Shown piece after piece: positions 1 to 8,242 of a stretch of DNA of 64,000 nt. A model generated the notes under the pieces. The model was not told the DNA's origin. It did no database searches and was given only the letters and a program-made list of their open reading frames with translations. The translations under genes were made by a program, and so were the position numbers. Position 1 is the first letter of the stretch; each line of letters opens with the position of its first letter. Source of the stretch: Bacteroidales bacterium (GTDB lineage: Bacteria; Bacteroidota; Bacteroidia; Bacteroidales; UBA3824); assembly GCA_016286055.1 (NCBI GenBank), contig JAEERW010000001.1:124001-188000 (forward strand), read 5' to 3'.

Positions 1-69
1 TATGCACAGCCGGTAGAATCTTACTGGCAGCAGATAGATTTTCCTAATTACAGTCGCAATTGTCATTAA
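1..69 (+). CDS. Possible 3' end of an upstream gene (partial)
   Basis: From base 1 a plus-strand frame stays open to a TAA at 67-69 and encodes a 22-residue tail (YAQPVESYWQQIDFPNYSRN, then Cys-His). Its mixed composition looks protein-like, and it would overlap the converging tdk stop codon by 26 bases. Too little is present to assign a family, and an open stretch this short can arise by chance, so this is only a possibility. Confidence 0.3.
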   Translation, partial: YAQPVESYWQQIDFPNYSRNCH

Positions 70-643
70 CTAATTCTTTAACAGAAGAAAGTTTACAGTA
101 ACATTCGCGGCATAGAGGCTCGTAAGTGTTTTTTTCACCGAGGCTCACCAGTTTGTCGTCGTCGGAGAGGCGGTGTGAAAACTGGGCTATAGAACCGCAA
201 CGTGTGCATATTGCGTGTACTTTGGTAACGTCGTCGGCTATGCACATGATGTTGCCCATGGGCCCGAACGGACGTCCGAGATAATCCATGTCTAATCCTG
301 CGACAATAACCCTGATACCTCGGTGGGCTAATGTACGGCATACCGATGTGAGGTTGGCATCAAAAAACTGTGCCTCGTCGATGCCTATCACTTGGGCGTT
401 TGTGCATAGGGCGAGTATGTCGGTGCTGGAGTTTACCACTATTGACTGCACAGAATGTTTGTCGTGCGACACCACTGCAGTTTTGCTGTAACGGGTGTCG
501 GTAGCGGGCTTGAATATTGCAGTTTTAAGTTTGGCAATTTGAGCGCGGCGCAGACGGCGTATAAGCTCTTCTGTCTTGCCCGAAAACATTGAGCCGGAGA
601 TAACTTCGATGCTTCCGGCGTGGCATTTTGGTTCGAGAAACAT
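44..643 (-). CDS. tdk: Thymidine kinase
   Basis: Type II thymidine kinase of about the usual length (199 aa), which phosphorylates deoxythymidine to dTMP in the cytosolic salvage pathway. The P-loop GSMFSGKTEELIRR lies near residues 17-30. A DEAQFFD motif near residue 90 fits the Walker B/catalytic region. Two CxxC-type pairs (CTRCGS near 146, CRECYC near 178) fit the structural zinc site. The ATG start gives the typical short N-terminus before the P-loop. It is followed on the same strand only by the window edge; ispD lies 47 bases upstream in the same direction, so the two may be co-transcribed. Confidence 0.96.
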   Translation of the reverse strand: MFLEPKCHAGSIEVISGSMFSGKTEELIRRLRRAQIAKLKTAIFKPATDTRYSKTAVVSHDKHSVQSIVVNSSTDILALCTNAQVIGIDEAQFFDANLTSVCRTLAHRGIRVIVAGLDMDYLGRPFGPMGNIMCIADDVTKVHAICTRCGSIAQFSHRLSDDDKLVSLGEKNTYEPLCRECYCKLSSVKELVNDNCDCN

Positions 644-690
644 GTTGTAGGGTTTTATTTGGCTGCAAATTTATATATAAAAATTGAGGA

Positions 691-1377
691 TTAATGTACT
701 TTTTTCGTTTTCCCGACTACATATTCGGCGTAGCTAATATCTTCCAAAGTGGTGATTTTGATATTGCTGCGGTCGCCGTCGATGAGATTGATTTTTTCGC
801 CGAACCGCTCAACTACTGATGCGTCGTCGGTAAAAGAGGGTTCGTATTGTTGAGCGTATGCATGGCGGAGTACTTCGGCATGGAACACTTGTGGTGTTTG
901 AATTAGTTTCACGGTGTTGCGGTCGATGATTTTGCTAGTTCCATCAGTCAACACAGTACGAATTGATTCTGGAGGATTGATACAAGGCACAGCGTTGCCT
1001 TTGAGTGCGGCAGTGGTATAGCATTGCGCAATGCAAGATACCGATACAAGCGGGCGTACCCCGTCGTGCACGCCAACGAGGTCGGTGTCGGGAGAGAGTG
1101 CGTTGATGGCGTTTTTTACCGAATGGAAACGTTCCTCGCCACCTTTTACTATGCGGTAACTCCCCTCGGGCAGGAACGCTTGGGAAATGCGTTTCCAGTA
1201 GTCGATGTATTGGGCTGGCAGAGCAATAAGCACATCTATTGAGGGGTCGAAGCTGCGAAACTGCCCAACAGTGCGGCACAAGATAGGTATTCCTGCAATG
1301 TCTAAGAATTGTTTGGGCGTGCTAAGTCCCATACGTACCCCTTTGCCTCCTGCCACTATTATTACAGCGCGTTTCAT
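691..1377 (-). CDS. ispD: 2-C-methyl-D-erythritol 4-phosphate cytidylyltransferase
   Basis: IspD joins CTP to methylerythritol 4-phosphate in the non-mevalonate isoprenoid pathway. The N-terminus IIVAGGKGVRMG is the nucleotidyltransferase signature (AAGxGxRMG-like), followed by PKQFLDIAGIPIL. VHDGVRPLV near residue 104 is the second conserved motif, and the C-terminal half carries TDDASVVE and SNIKITT. The length of 228 aa is normal. Its ATG overlaps the stop codon of the upstream GAF-domain gene by one base (TAATG), so it is translationally coupled to a gene of unrelated role. The partner gene dxr is in the same window near 28 kb. Confidence 0.96.
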   Translation of the reverse strand: MKRAVIIVAGGKGVRMGLSTPKQFLDIAGIPILCRTVGQFRSFDPSIDVLIALPAQYIDYWKRISQAFLPEGSYRIVKGGEERFHSVKNAINALSPDTDLVGVHDGVRPLVSVSCIAQCYTTAALKGNAVPCINPPESIRTVLTDGTSKIIDRNTVKLIQTPQVFHAEVLRHAYAQQYEPSFTDDASVVERFGEKINLIDGDRSNIKITTLEDISYAEYVVGKTKKVH

Positions 1378-2237
1378 TATGCCGTGGTGATGTTTATATT
1401 GTCGGCAATATGCTGAGCCACACGCTTATTTATTTTGTCGGCGAGCAAGTTGAGGTTGAACCCTTTCTTTTCGAATGTGGCAAGTTCCACCAATGCGATA
1501 GTTTTGTCCTTGAATACTATGGGGATGAAAATAAGATGTTTAGGCGAACCTTGTCCGAGCCCTGACACTACTACTTGTATATAGTTTTCGGGAATGTTGT
1601 CGAGCATTAGGATTTTTTTGTCTTTGGCTACCTGTCCGTTGATGCCTTCGCCAAGTTCAAATGTGCGGTCGGTGTCGGGTGTGTAGTAGGCGTAGGTGCT
1701 CTTAATTTCAAATTTTTCAATTTTTGGGTTGAGAGCGTATGCCACGCCCTGCACAATGTCGAAAACTTTGGCAAAATTGCTGAGCAGTTTGTCGAAATAG
1801 TCGTTGAGGTCGGCTGTTTGTTCAAGGCCAACGGCAATTTCAGAAGCCACTTGTTCAAGATGTTTGTTTTCTTCTGCTTCGCGTTTAGCTTTGAGTTCTT
1901 TTTCTTGGCGTATTTTTTCTTGTTTAATTTGTTCGTTGTTTTCTTCGGCTTGGCTTCGGGCGTCGCCATAAGATTTGTTGAGGCTGTCGTTGCTGCCTCT
2001 GTTAGGTAGAAAGTCGAGTTGCTTTTCTAATACGTCGGCTTCGTGGAGCAGCTTTTTAGCGTATGAGGATACTGCCATCATAACTATTGCAGATAGGATT
2101 GGAAATCCTATCAGTATCCATCCTGCATAGCTTTGTGTCATTGGCACTAAGATGGCTGCGATACTTGCTATGCACACAATAACCCAGATGGTTACTATTG
2201 TGGTTATTTTTTTCTGTCCAATTACGAATTTATTCAT
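1377..2237 (-). CDS. Membrane-anchored GAF-domain protein
   Basis: This 286-aa protein has two hydrophobic segments (about residues 11-30 and 34-58), then a long charged coiled coil rich in Gln, Glu and Lys (about 60-130), and a C-terminal GAF-like domain (about 135-280; conserved features include LGEGINGQVAKDKK and HLIFIPIVFKDKTIALVELAT). GAF domains bind small ligands or mediate signalling contacts; there is no kinase, cyclase or phosphatase domain, so it looks like a sensor or scaffold. It follows cheR-cheR-cheB on the same strand 13 bases after cheB, which suggests it may be the partner of that methylation module. The coupling to ispD downstream is probably incidental. Confidence 0.75.
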   Translation of the reverse strand: MNKFVIGQKKITTIVTIWVIVCIASIAAILVPMTQSYAGWILIGFPILSAIVMMAVSSYAKKLLHEADVLEKQLDFLPNRGSNDSLNKSYGDARSQAEENNEQIKQEKIRQEKELKAKREAEENKHLEQVASEIAVGLEQTADLNDYFDKLLSNFAKVFDIVQGVAYALNPKIEKFEIKSTYAYYTPDTDRTFELGEGINGQVAKDKKILMLDNIPENYIQVVVSGLGQGSPKHLIFIPIVFKDKTIALVELATFEKKGFNLNLLADKINKRVAQHIADNINITTA

Positions 2238-2250
2238 GGCAAAATTATCA

Positions 2251-2799
2251 TTAGAGGTTTTTCAAATAATCTATAATATTGTTGGTGAGCATAATGTAGT
2301 CTACTTCGGTAATCTTTATGGCAGCAGAGGTCATGGTTTTTACCTGACATTCGTCAGGCGACTGTACAATCACAGTTCCTCCGGCGTCTTTGATAGCTTT
2401 GAGTCCAAGTGCACCGTCTTTGTTTGCACCAGAGAGCAGTATGCCGATGGCGTTTTCTTTGTAGGTGTTTGCAATGGAGCAGAATGTGACGTCGATTGAT
2501 GGCCTCGAGTGGTTTATCGGTTCTTCGGTGGAAAGCGAAAACTGATTGTTTGCGTCAATATACATATGGTAGTTAGCGGGAGCAAGATAAGCTACTCCCG
2601 GCATTGCTGTATCCTTGTCGTATGGTTCGCATATCGGAATGTTTGATTTGAGCGAAAGAGCTTCTACAAAACCGCCCCTGACGTTTTTTAATCGGTGGAG
2701 GCATAGAAAAATGGTATGTGGATAGTTGCGCGGTATGCTTGCGAGTAAAGCTGTTACCGCTTGAAAACTTCCTGCCGATCCACCAATTACTATGTACAT
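2251..2799 (-). CDS. cheB: CheB-type protein-glutamate methylesterase, catalytic domain only
   Basis: The whole 182-aa protein corresponds to the CheB methylesterase domain; the usual N-terminal receiver domain is absent. Catalytic residues are visible: Ser8 in GGSAGS, His35 in CLHRL and Asp128 in GANKDGALGL. MPGVAYLAPANYHM matches the conserved PGxVYIAPGxxHM segment. The enzyme hydrolyses glutamyl methyl esters or deamidates glutamine on chemoreceptor-like proteins. Without a receiver domain its activity cannot be switched by CheA in the normal way. It lies 5 bases after the degenerate cheR and 13 before the GAF gene, in one apparent operon. Confidence 0.88.
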   Translation of the reverse strand: MYIVIGGSAGSFQAVTALLASIPRNYPHTIFLCLHRLKNVRGGFVEALSLKSNIPICEPYDKDTAMPGVAYLAPANYHMYIDANNQFSLSTEEPINHSRPSIDVTFCSIANTYKENAIGILLSGANKDGALGLKAIKDAGGTVIVQSPDECQVKTMTSAAIKITEVDYIMLTNNIIDYLKNL

Positions 2800-2804
2800 A
2801 TTTT

Positions 2805-3638
2805 CTACTTTTGAATTTTAATATAAATATTTTCGCTTTTTGATACAGGAATAAACACATTCCTGAAGTCGCAGTTGGCGAGGTTTTCTCGTATGCCAAT
2901 AACAAAGAATCCTCCGTTGCATATGGTTTTGGCAATGGTGTCTACCACAGCTTTTTTAGTTTGGGCGTTCATATATAGCATACGGTCGCGGAAAAGAACC
3001 AGATTGAATCCGTTGTCGGGCGGAGGGCTGCTTTCAATTCCGCTTTTGAGAAATATCACGTTGTTGAGCAATTCAGGAGAAAAATAGTCGTATTTGTCTT
3101 CTTTTGTGAGATAGTGGCTCAGCTCTGCTTCCGGGTCTATTTTTTTGAAATTTGCTGTGCTTATTTCTATCTTTTTCTGGTCGATGAAACCGCTTTTTGC
3201 ATCGTTGAGCGTTTTCTGTATAGGCGATGTTGCGTACACGGTGCATCTGTTGAGTATCCTTTTGCGGTGCAGAATGGTGAGCAACGAATACAATTCATCG
3301 TCGCCACACACTTGTGGAACCCATATTTTGCATAGTGTTTCGTTTTTAAGTTTTTCTATAATGTTGTCTTCCAAAAACTTCCACATAGAATAGTCTCTAA
3401 ACATTTCTGTGGTGGGCACAAAAAGCTCTGATACAAACAGGTCGGCAAAATAGTTGTCGGCCATGAGCTTGTTGATCAGACGGTCGGATGTTTGCACCCC
3501 GTGCATATACATCGACCTTGTGATACGGTGCATAAGAATTTCAGGCGCATAATAGGTGAAGTCTATATTGCGCAGTGTACGCACAGTGGAGATTATTTTT
3601 CTAAAATCTTCGTATGGTATAGTCTGAAATTCGTCCAT
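2805..3638 (-). CDS. Degenerate CheR-like protein
   Basis: A 277-aa relative of the adjacent CheR (similar N-terminal helical domain, LFVPTTEMFRD versus the canonical NTTELFRD, and FNLVLFRDRMLYMN versus the canonical DIIxCRNVLIYF). The SAM-binding motif I, normally AGCSTGxExYS, is here VPQVCGDDELYSL, so the glycine-rich loop is lost. CRN is changed to FRD in the later motif. I infer it is unlikely to be an active methyltransferase and may serve as a regulatory or binding subunit. It lies 3 bases downstream of the intact cheR, which suggests duplication followed by divergence. Confidence 0.75.
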   Translation of the reverse strand: MDEFQTIPYEDFRKIISTVRTLRNIDFTYYAPEILMHRITRSMYMHGVQTSDRLINKLMADNYFADLFVSELFVPTTEMFRDYSMWKFLEDNIIEKLKNETLCKIWVPQVCGDDELYSLLTILHRKRILNRCTVYATSPIQKTLNDAKSGFIDQKKIEISTANFKKIDPEAELSHYLTKEDKYDYFSPELLNNVIFLKSGIESSPPPDNGFNLVLFRDRMLYMNAQTKKAVVDTIAKTICNGGFFVIGIRENLANCDFRNVFIPVSKSENIYIKIQK

Positions 3639-3641
3639 AGT

Positions 3642-4484
3642 TTAAAACACTTTTTTGTTGTAAATCAGTCCTCTTTTTTCGTATTTTGCACTTGTAGGAC
3701 CAATAATGCTTTCGTGTATACCTAATACAAGCGATCCGTATGTGTCGAGATATTTCCAAAAATCTAAGAAAAGTTTGTTTTGGAGTGTGTTGTTGAAGTA
3801 TATCAGCACGTTGCGGCACAATATGATGTCGTATGATACGTCAAATGGATTCGGGTCGTTTACAAGGTCGTGTTTCTGGAAAGTTGCGATATTCAAAAAC
3901 TCTTCTTTAACCTTGAAGATGTCCTTTATTTTGTTGAATTCAAAATACTTTTCGTATGTTACAACCAAATGCTCGTCGAAGTTGTATGGGTTTTCGCACA
4001 AAACTTTGTTGAAGTTTTCAAGATATTCAGAAATAGAGCGGTAACTGTATACGCCTTTTTGAGCGGTTTTGAGCACGTCGGTGTTGAGGTCGGTAGCGTA
4101 AATGTGGCAACGGTGAAGCATGCCCATCTCGTTGAGTAGTATTATCATAGAGTATACTTCGAGACCCGTGCTGCATCCAGCGTGCCAGATGTTGATTTCT
4201 CTTTTGCTTGCCAAACGGGGCAGTATGCGGTATTTGATGGCGTGCCATACTTGTGGGTCGCGGAATAGTTCGGTAGTGTTGACAGTGATGTCTCGCACTA
4301 CTTGCTCCATAAAATTGCGGTCTGTTTTTATTTTGCTGATAAGTTGTGGAATATCTAATTTGTAATCCATCATTATTTTCTCAACACGCCTTGTAAACGA
4401 CTTTTCTGAATAGTTAGAAAAGTCATATCTTCCATAGTCGCGTAGAGCTTTTATAAAATTCAATATATCAGCGGATTCAAACAT
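3642..4484 (-). CDS. cheR: CheR-type protein-glutamate O-methyltransferase
   Basis: CheR methylates glutamates of chemoreceptors or receptor-like proteins using SAM. This 280-aa protein has the expected N-terminal helical domain (residues 1-80), NTTELFRD near 89, the SAM motif AGCSTGLEVYS near 124, HIYATDLN near 146 and ILCRNVLIYF near 226. It is first in an apparent operon cheR - degenerate cheR - cheB - GAF protein - ispD. No cheA, cheW, cheY or methyl-accepting receptor gene is in the window, so the substrate is unknown; such modules in Bacteroidetes may serve signalling other than chemotaxis. Confidence 0.88.
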   Translation of the reverse strand: MFESADILNFIKALRDYGRYDFSNYSEKSFTRRVEKIMMDYKLDIPQLISKIKTDRNFMEQVVRDITVNTTELFRDPQVWHAIKYRILPRLASKREINIWHAGCSTGLEVYSMIILLNEMGMLHRCHIYATDLNTDVLKTAQKGVYSYRSISEYLENFNKVLCENPYNFDEHLVVTYEKYFEFNKIKDIFKVKEEFLNIATFQKHDLVNDPNPFDVSYDIILCRNVLIYFNNTLQNKLFLDFWKYLDTYGSLVLGIHESIIGPTSAKYEKRGLIYNKKVF

Positions 4485-4531
4485 TATCGTTTTTTAGGTG
4501 CCAATCTGGCGTTTGCAAATAAATTTTAGTT

Positions 4532-4539
4532 CAAATATA
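4532..4539 (-). promoter_or_regulatory. Probable -7 element for the cheR operon
   Basis: Read on the minus strand this is TATATTTG, a perfect TAnnTTTG match 48 bases upstream of the cheR ATG. No clear TTTG element lies at the right distance upstream, so this is a half-match only. Confidence 0.45.
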
Positions 4540-4598
4540 AGACATTTTTTGCAAAATGGTATGTTTTTTTCCCGCGATATGCTTTTTTTTAGTTTTTT

Positions 4599-5633
4599 TT
4601 AATAAAGATCGCGGTTGTATCCGAGCATAGGAGGTACCATTTCTGTCTTGTTTCCGCTTACACCCACTGCTTTGAGGGCAGGAAGGTCTTGGAGAAGCTC
4701 AGGAAACTGCGCAAAAAGATTGTTGCAGAGGTTGAAGTCGAAAAGGTTTGTGAGTTTCGAAACGTCGTTTGGCAGACGTGTAAGCTTGTTGTTGCTGAGG
4801 TCGAGAAATTCTAGTGTGGTGACTTTTGTGAGGTCGAGGGGGAACGATGATATGCTGTTGTTGTTGAGTATAAGCCGTTGCAAGTGATTTAGTTGCGATA
4901 TCTTGGCGGGGATTGTGATTATGCCATTGCCCGACAACGAAAGCCTTGTGAGTGTGGTGATATTGCATATTTGCGACATATCGCGCACTTTGTTGTTGTC
5001 TAGATAGAGCACTTTGAGCGATTTGAAGTTGGCTACGGCAGCTGGTACCGATGTGATGGAGTTGCCCGCAAGCAAGAGTGTTTCGAGACTCTTGATCTCG
5101 GTGAGCGCCGCCTGCATAGATGTGAGTTTGTTGAACGACAGGTCGAGCTCTTTGAGCGATTTCATGTTAGAAATGGAGGCGGGTATTGTTGCTATTAAAT
5201 TGTTAGACAGAGTAACAGACTCTACTGTGGCGCAATTGGTGAGTGGCCCTATGTCGGTAATGCGGTTGTTGGCAAGCGACAGGCGTTTCAACTTTCTCAG
5301 GTTGGTTATCTCTACCGGAATTTGCGAGATTGAATTCTGGTCGGCGAAAATCTGGCGGAGGTCAGGCAGTTGGAAAAGTCCTGAGGGAAGATTGGTAATG
5401 GAGTTGCCTTGTATGTATAAGACTTTTAGCCTTTTGAATTGTGTCACTTCTGCCGGAACCGCTGTAAGGTTTTTATTGCTGAGGTCTAACACTTCAACGT
5501 TGTCGGGATAACCTAACGCTTCTTCTAACGAAGTGTAAACCAATTGCTTGGAAAGCCATGTTTCTCCGTAGTCTTGTGCGTTGAGCGCTATGGCTGATAG
5601 AAATAATGCGAGAGTTATTATTATTTTTTTCAT
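4599..5633 (-). CDS. Exported leucine-rich repeat protein
   Basis: A 344-aa protein with a signal peptide (MKKIIITLALFLSAIALNAQ) followed by about 13 leucine-rich repeats of 22-23 residues with the pattern LxxLxLxxNxLxxLPxxI, for example LKVLYIQGNSITNLP and LEFLDLSNNKLTRLP. The repeats fill almost the whole mature protein, so it should form a curved solenoid used for binding. There is no visible sorting domain or membrane anchor; it may be periplasmic or secreted. The binding partner cannot be read from the sequence. It stands alone between the envelope cluster upstream and the cheR operon downstream. Confidence 0.85.
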   Translation of the reverse strand: MKKIIITLALFLSAIALNAQDYGETWLSKQLVYTSLEEALGYPDNVEVLDLSNKNLTAVPAEVTQFKRLKVLYIQGNSITNLPSGLFQLPDLRQIFADQNSISQIPVEITNLRKLKRLSLANNRITDIGPLTNCATVESVTLSNNLIATIPASISNMKSLKELDLSFNKLTSMQAALTEIKSLETLLLAGNSITSVPAAVANFKSLKVLYLDNNKVRDMSQICNITTLTRLSLSGNGIITIPAKISQLNHLQRLILNNNSISSFPLDLTKVTTLEFLDLSNNKLTRLPNDVSKLTNLFDFNLCNNLFAQFPELLQDLPALKAVGVSGNKTEMVPPMLGYNRDLY

Positions 5634-5716
5634 TTTATATAATTATTATCAAGATTAAACATATTATTTACAAAACAAATATAATGCCTATTTGCCTAAC
5701 TGCCAAATTGAGAACG

Positions 5717-6562
5717 TTAAAATTCGTTTCGGTATTGTAAAACGCTGCAGTCTAATAATTTGTTTAGCAGTGTGTTGGTTTTTGTGGCGCGTTTCCTTTT
5801 GGCGCAGTCTGCCGCGTTTTTTATCCCTCCTATATAATAACGTTGAATCCATGGTAAAACGCATAACACGGCTGTCCAATTGCCATAATTATTTGCTAAA
5901 TATATCCCGAGTGTTACAAACGACCCTATAAGCATTTCAGAGGCTATGCCATCTATGGGACTATTGGCGATATACTGTCCTGAGCCAGGAATAATAGCGC
6001 TTGATATGCCAGCCGTTGCGGGAGAGGGTTTGCCCAGTCTGCGTGTCTTGCGAATGAGCTTTTCTAATTCGTGCTGTTTTTCTGGCTTTACTACTTTTGA
6101 TATATATTCTTGACATTGACTGTACTTTCCAAGATGGTAGCAGCATATTGCTAAGCGAAGGTTTTGTCCGGCAGATAATTCTTCAAACTCTTCGGTATCT
6201 ATCTGCATCAATGTGCCGATTGCATTAAAGTATTTTTTAGATGAGATATAGATATCTGCTTTTGCCATAAGGACTTCGTTTTGCTGTAAATTTGAATTTA
6301 CTTTTTGGTAAGCTTGATTGATGAATACTTCTGCTTTATCATAGTTGCCCACATAGGCAAACAACTGGGCTGCGGTGACATATTTTTGAGAATTGTTACT
6401 TGTAGTATCGAATAAGATAGTACGTTGTATCTCTTTTAATGCCAATAAAGTATCGCCGTTGACAAAAGCTTTTACGGCGATGTTGAGCACCGAATCACAA
6501 TTCTGACTATAAAGAGCACAGTTAGAAAAGATTATTATACATATAATCAATAATTTGTCCAT
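5717..6562 (-). CDS. Envelope protein with repeat-like helices and a PGSG membrane motif
   Basis: 281 aa with a signal peptide (MDKLLIICIIIFSNCALYSQ), a helical region resembling TPR repeats (about 25-180: FVNGDTLLALKEIQRTI, YDKAEVFINQAYQKV, YFNAIGTLMQI) and a C-terminal hydrophobic part introduced by SAIIPGSGQYIANSPIDGIASE. The same plan and PGSG motif occur in the upstream neighbour, so the two are paralogues. Its start overlaps the end of that gene by 41 bases, which implies tight translational coupling. The PGSGxxY segment followed by hydrophobic helices resembles DUF5683-like membrane segments of Bacteroidetes. Role unknown; the context with a YidD-type protein suggests the cell envelope. 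Confidence 0.65.
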   Translation of the reverse strand: MDKLLIICIIIFSNCALYSQNCDSVLNIAVKAFVNGDTLLALKEIQRTILFDTTSNNSQKYVTAAQLFAYVGNYDKAEVFINQAYQKVNSNLQQNEVLMAKADIYISSKKYFNAIGTLMQIDTEEFEELSAGQNLRLAICCYHLGKYSQCQEYISKVVKPEKQHELEKLIRKTRRLGKPSPATAGISSAIIPGSGQYIANSPIDGIASEMLIGSFVTLGIYLANNYGNWTAVLCVLPWIQRYYIGGIKNAADCAKRKRATKTNTLLNKLLDCSVLQYRNEF

Positions 6563-7319
6563 CTCTGATATTCTTTTGTGCTGTGTTGAATTTTTTTACC
6601 GATTTTACTGTTCCGAATATGTTGCCAATGTAGAAACATACCGATACAGTGCCGAAAAATAGCGGATAAGGGTCGCCAAAGCCATATTTCCTGAATCCAT
6701 ATATCAGGTGCAGATATTCGAAACATGCTCTCAGCATGGTGGTGATACCTTCGCTCACGTATCCGCAGTAAATTCTGCCGCTACCCGGCACTATTGCTGA
6801 CATAGTTACCGCAGGAAATAGCCTTTTTTGTTTTATATTGCTTGTAGACAATAATCTGATTTCTGGAAGAATGAACTCTGTTTCTATTGGCGTATGGTTG
6901 CAAATTGATGCAAGTCCATATTTTATGTTGTGCATTTTGGTGGTGTACGGGGCTTTTACTGAATCGCAATATACATATGCCGTATTGTATTGGCTGTTTT
7001 TTATAAGGAGTTTAACATAGCTGAAATAGTATTGGGAGTTGCTTTCCGCATGTGGAAGAACATATTTTTCAAAATGTTTTAGAGCATTTTTATAGTCATA
7101 GGCAATTTCATAACATTCAATTGCTTTAATTGAATAATCTAAACTATTACTATAATTATTTTTTGCAAGACGTTCGTATTCTTCGGCTGCAAAATGATAC
7201 TGTTGTGTGTTGTAAAGATATTGCGCAAACACTTTGGTGTGAGCGGTGTCGTAAAGGTTCTGCCCTTTTGAAATGTTGGCTGTCAGCGTTATCAATATGA
7301 ATATAAATGCGTATTTCAT
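6522..7319 (-). CDS. Envelope protein with repeat-like helices and a PGSG membrane motif (paralogue)
   Basis: 265 aa starting at the ATG at 7319 (MKYAFIFILITLTANISKGQ, a clean signal peptide). The frame stays open further upstream, but that part lies inside the YidD-fusion gene and encodes an unlikely basic sequence. The helical region carries TPR-like pairs (YLYNTQQYHFAAEEYERLA, YDYKNALKHFEKYVLP). The C-terminal part begins with SAIVPGSGRIYCGYVSEGITTM and contains hydrophobic segments. It overlaps the end of the YidD fusion gene by 4 bases and the start of its paralogue by 41. A role as an assembly or lipoprotein-handling factor is possible but is inference from the neighbours only. Confidence 0.65.
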   Translation of the reverse strand: MKYAFIFILITLTANISKGQNLYDTAHTKVFAQYLYNTQQYHFAAEEYERLAKNNYSNSLDYSIKAIECYEIAYDYKNALKHFEKYVLPHAESNSQYYFSYVKLLIKNSQYNTAYVYCDSVKAPYTTKMHNIKYGLASICNHTPIETEFILPEIRLLSTSNIKQKRLFPAVTMSAIVPGSGRIYCGYVSEGITTMLRACFEYLHLIYGFRKYGFGDPYPLFFGTVSVCFYIGNIFGTVKSVKKFNTAQKNIRDGQIIDYMYNNLF

Positions 7320-8242
7320 TTTTTCCGTTTCAAAGGATAGTCGATGAGGCTGTTTCGTTTTTCGTCGTAAAGGTATCCTTTTTTGTCGACGCCGTTGCAT
7401 CTTAGCAAACGGTCGAATGTGTCGGCAAACCCGTAAAAAAAACCGTTTTGGCTGAATGTTATTTTGCTGTATTGCGAACACGATGGATAAAAACTACATT
7501 TCTGTATGTCCTGTGGCGATATTATTCTCTTGTAAAATGCGAACAGCATATTGTAAAATGTTTTGCCTTCTTCTTCGCATAAAGAATCCTTTTGAAATGC
7601 CTCCGTGGGGTATATTATTGATGAGTCGGGCTTATAATTATCAAATACTATATTGCTGTAAATGCTTTTGATATAAATTTCTTTTTCGCCGTATGTTACG
7701 GATATTGTGCGGGTAGGGAAATCCACACCACCTATGGTTTCGTAGTCGTAATAAAAAGTTTTACCAATTACTGAGTCGTTTTTGTCGAACATTATTTCGG
7801 CATCTAAGTGGTTGCTTGTTTGTGATGTCATTATTTTGCCAACCGCGTTTTGATTGTGTTTGAGCAAGGTGTCGGCGATACGCGGTGGTAGCATATATGT
7901 GGTGATGGCTGATTTGCTTCTTTTTACCACAGCCACTGGCTCAAAATAGTAATCTGTTGCCGATGTGGCTGCAAATCCGGCGTTTAATGCTTGATATAGA
8001 ATCGACTGCTTGATTTGTGGTTGCCTGACTATAGTGGTTATTGCGGTTGGAGCGGCATATTCTTTAACAAGTAATTGACAACCTTGGTGGTAGCTTAAAT
8101 GCCCTTTTGAAAGTATGTTGATAGTTTTGCCGTCGGTAATCTCTTCTAAAAAGTCGGCTTCTACCGAAAAATGTAGTTGGGCTTCTGCGTTGATACAGAA
8201 GCAAATAGGTAAAAATGCCGCTACTATTTTACCGTGAGCCAT
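7316..8242 (-). CDS. Exported LolA-like protein fused to a YidD domain
   Basis: 308 aa with a signal peptide after the ATG at 8242. On the minus strand a run of six G's, 10 bases ahead, makes a good ribosome binding site and decides this start over a longer frame. Residues about 22-215 are beta-rich and LolA-like (LHFSVEADFLEEITDGKTINI). Residues about 220-308 match YidD: ISPQDIQKCSFYPSCSQYS, then FDRLLRCNGVDKKGYLYD, with all three YidD cysteines and the RxxRC motif. YidD is normally a short cytosolic-side membrane protein encoded beside rnpA and yidC; a fused, exported form is unusual. It overlaps the genes on both sides, within a cluster of envelope proteins. Confidence 0.7.
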   Translation of the reverse strand: MAHGKIVAAFLPICFCINAEAQLHFSVEADFLEEITDGKTINILSKGHLSYHQGCQLLVKEYAAPTAITTIVRQPQIKQSILYQALNAGFAATSATDYYFEPVAVVKRSKSAITTYMLPPRIADTLLKHNQNAVGKIMTSQTSNHLDAEIMFDKNDSVIGKTFYYDYETIGGVDFPTRTISVTYGEKEIYIKSIYSNIVFDNYKPDSSIIYPTEAFQKDSLCEEEGKTFYNMLFAFYKRIISPQDIQKCSFYPSCSQYSKITFSQNGFFYGFADTFDRLLRCNGVDKKGYLYDEKRNSLIDYPLKRKK

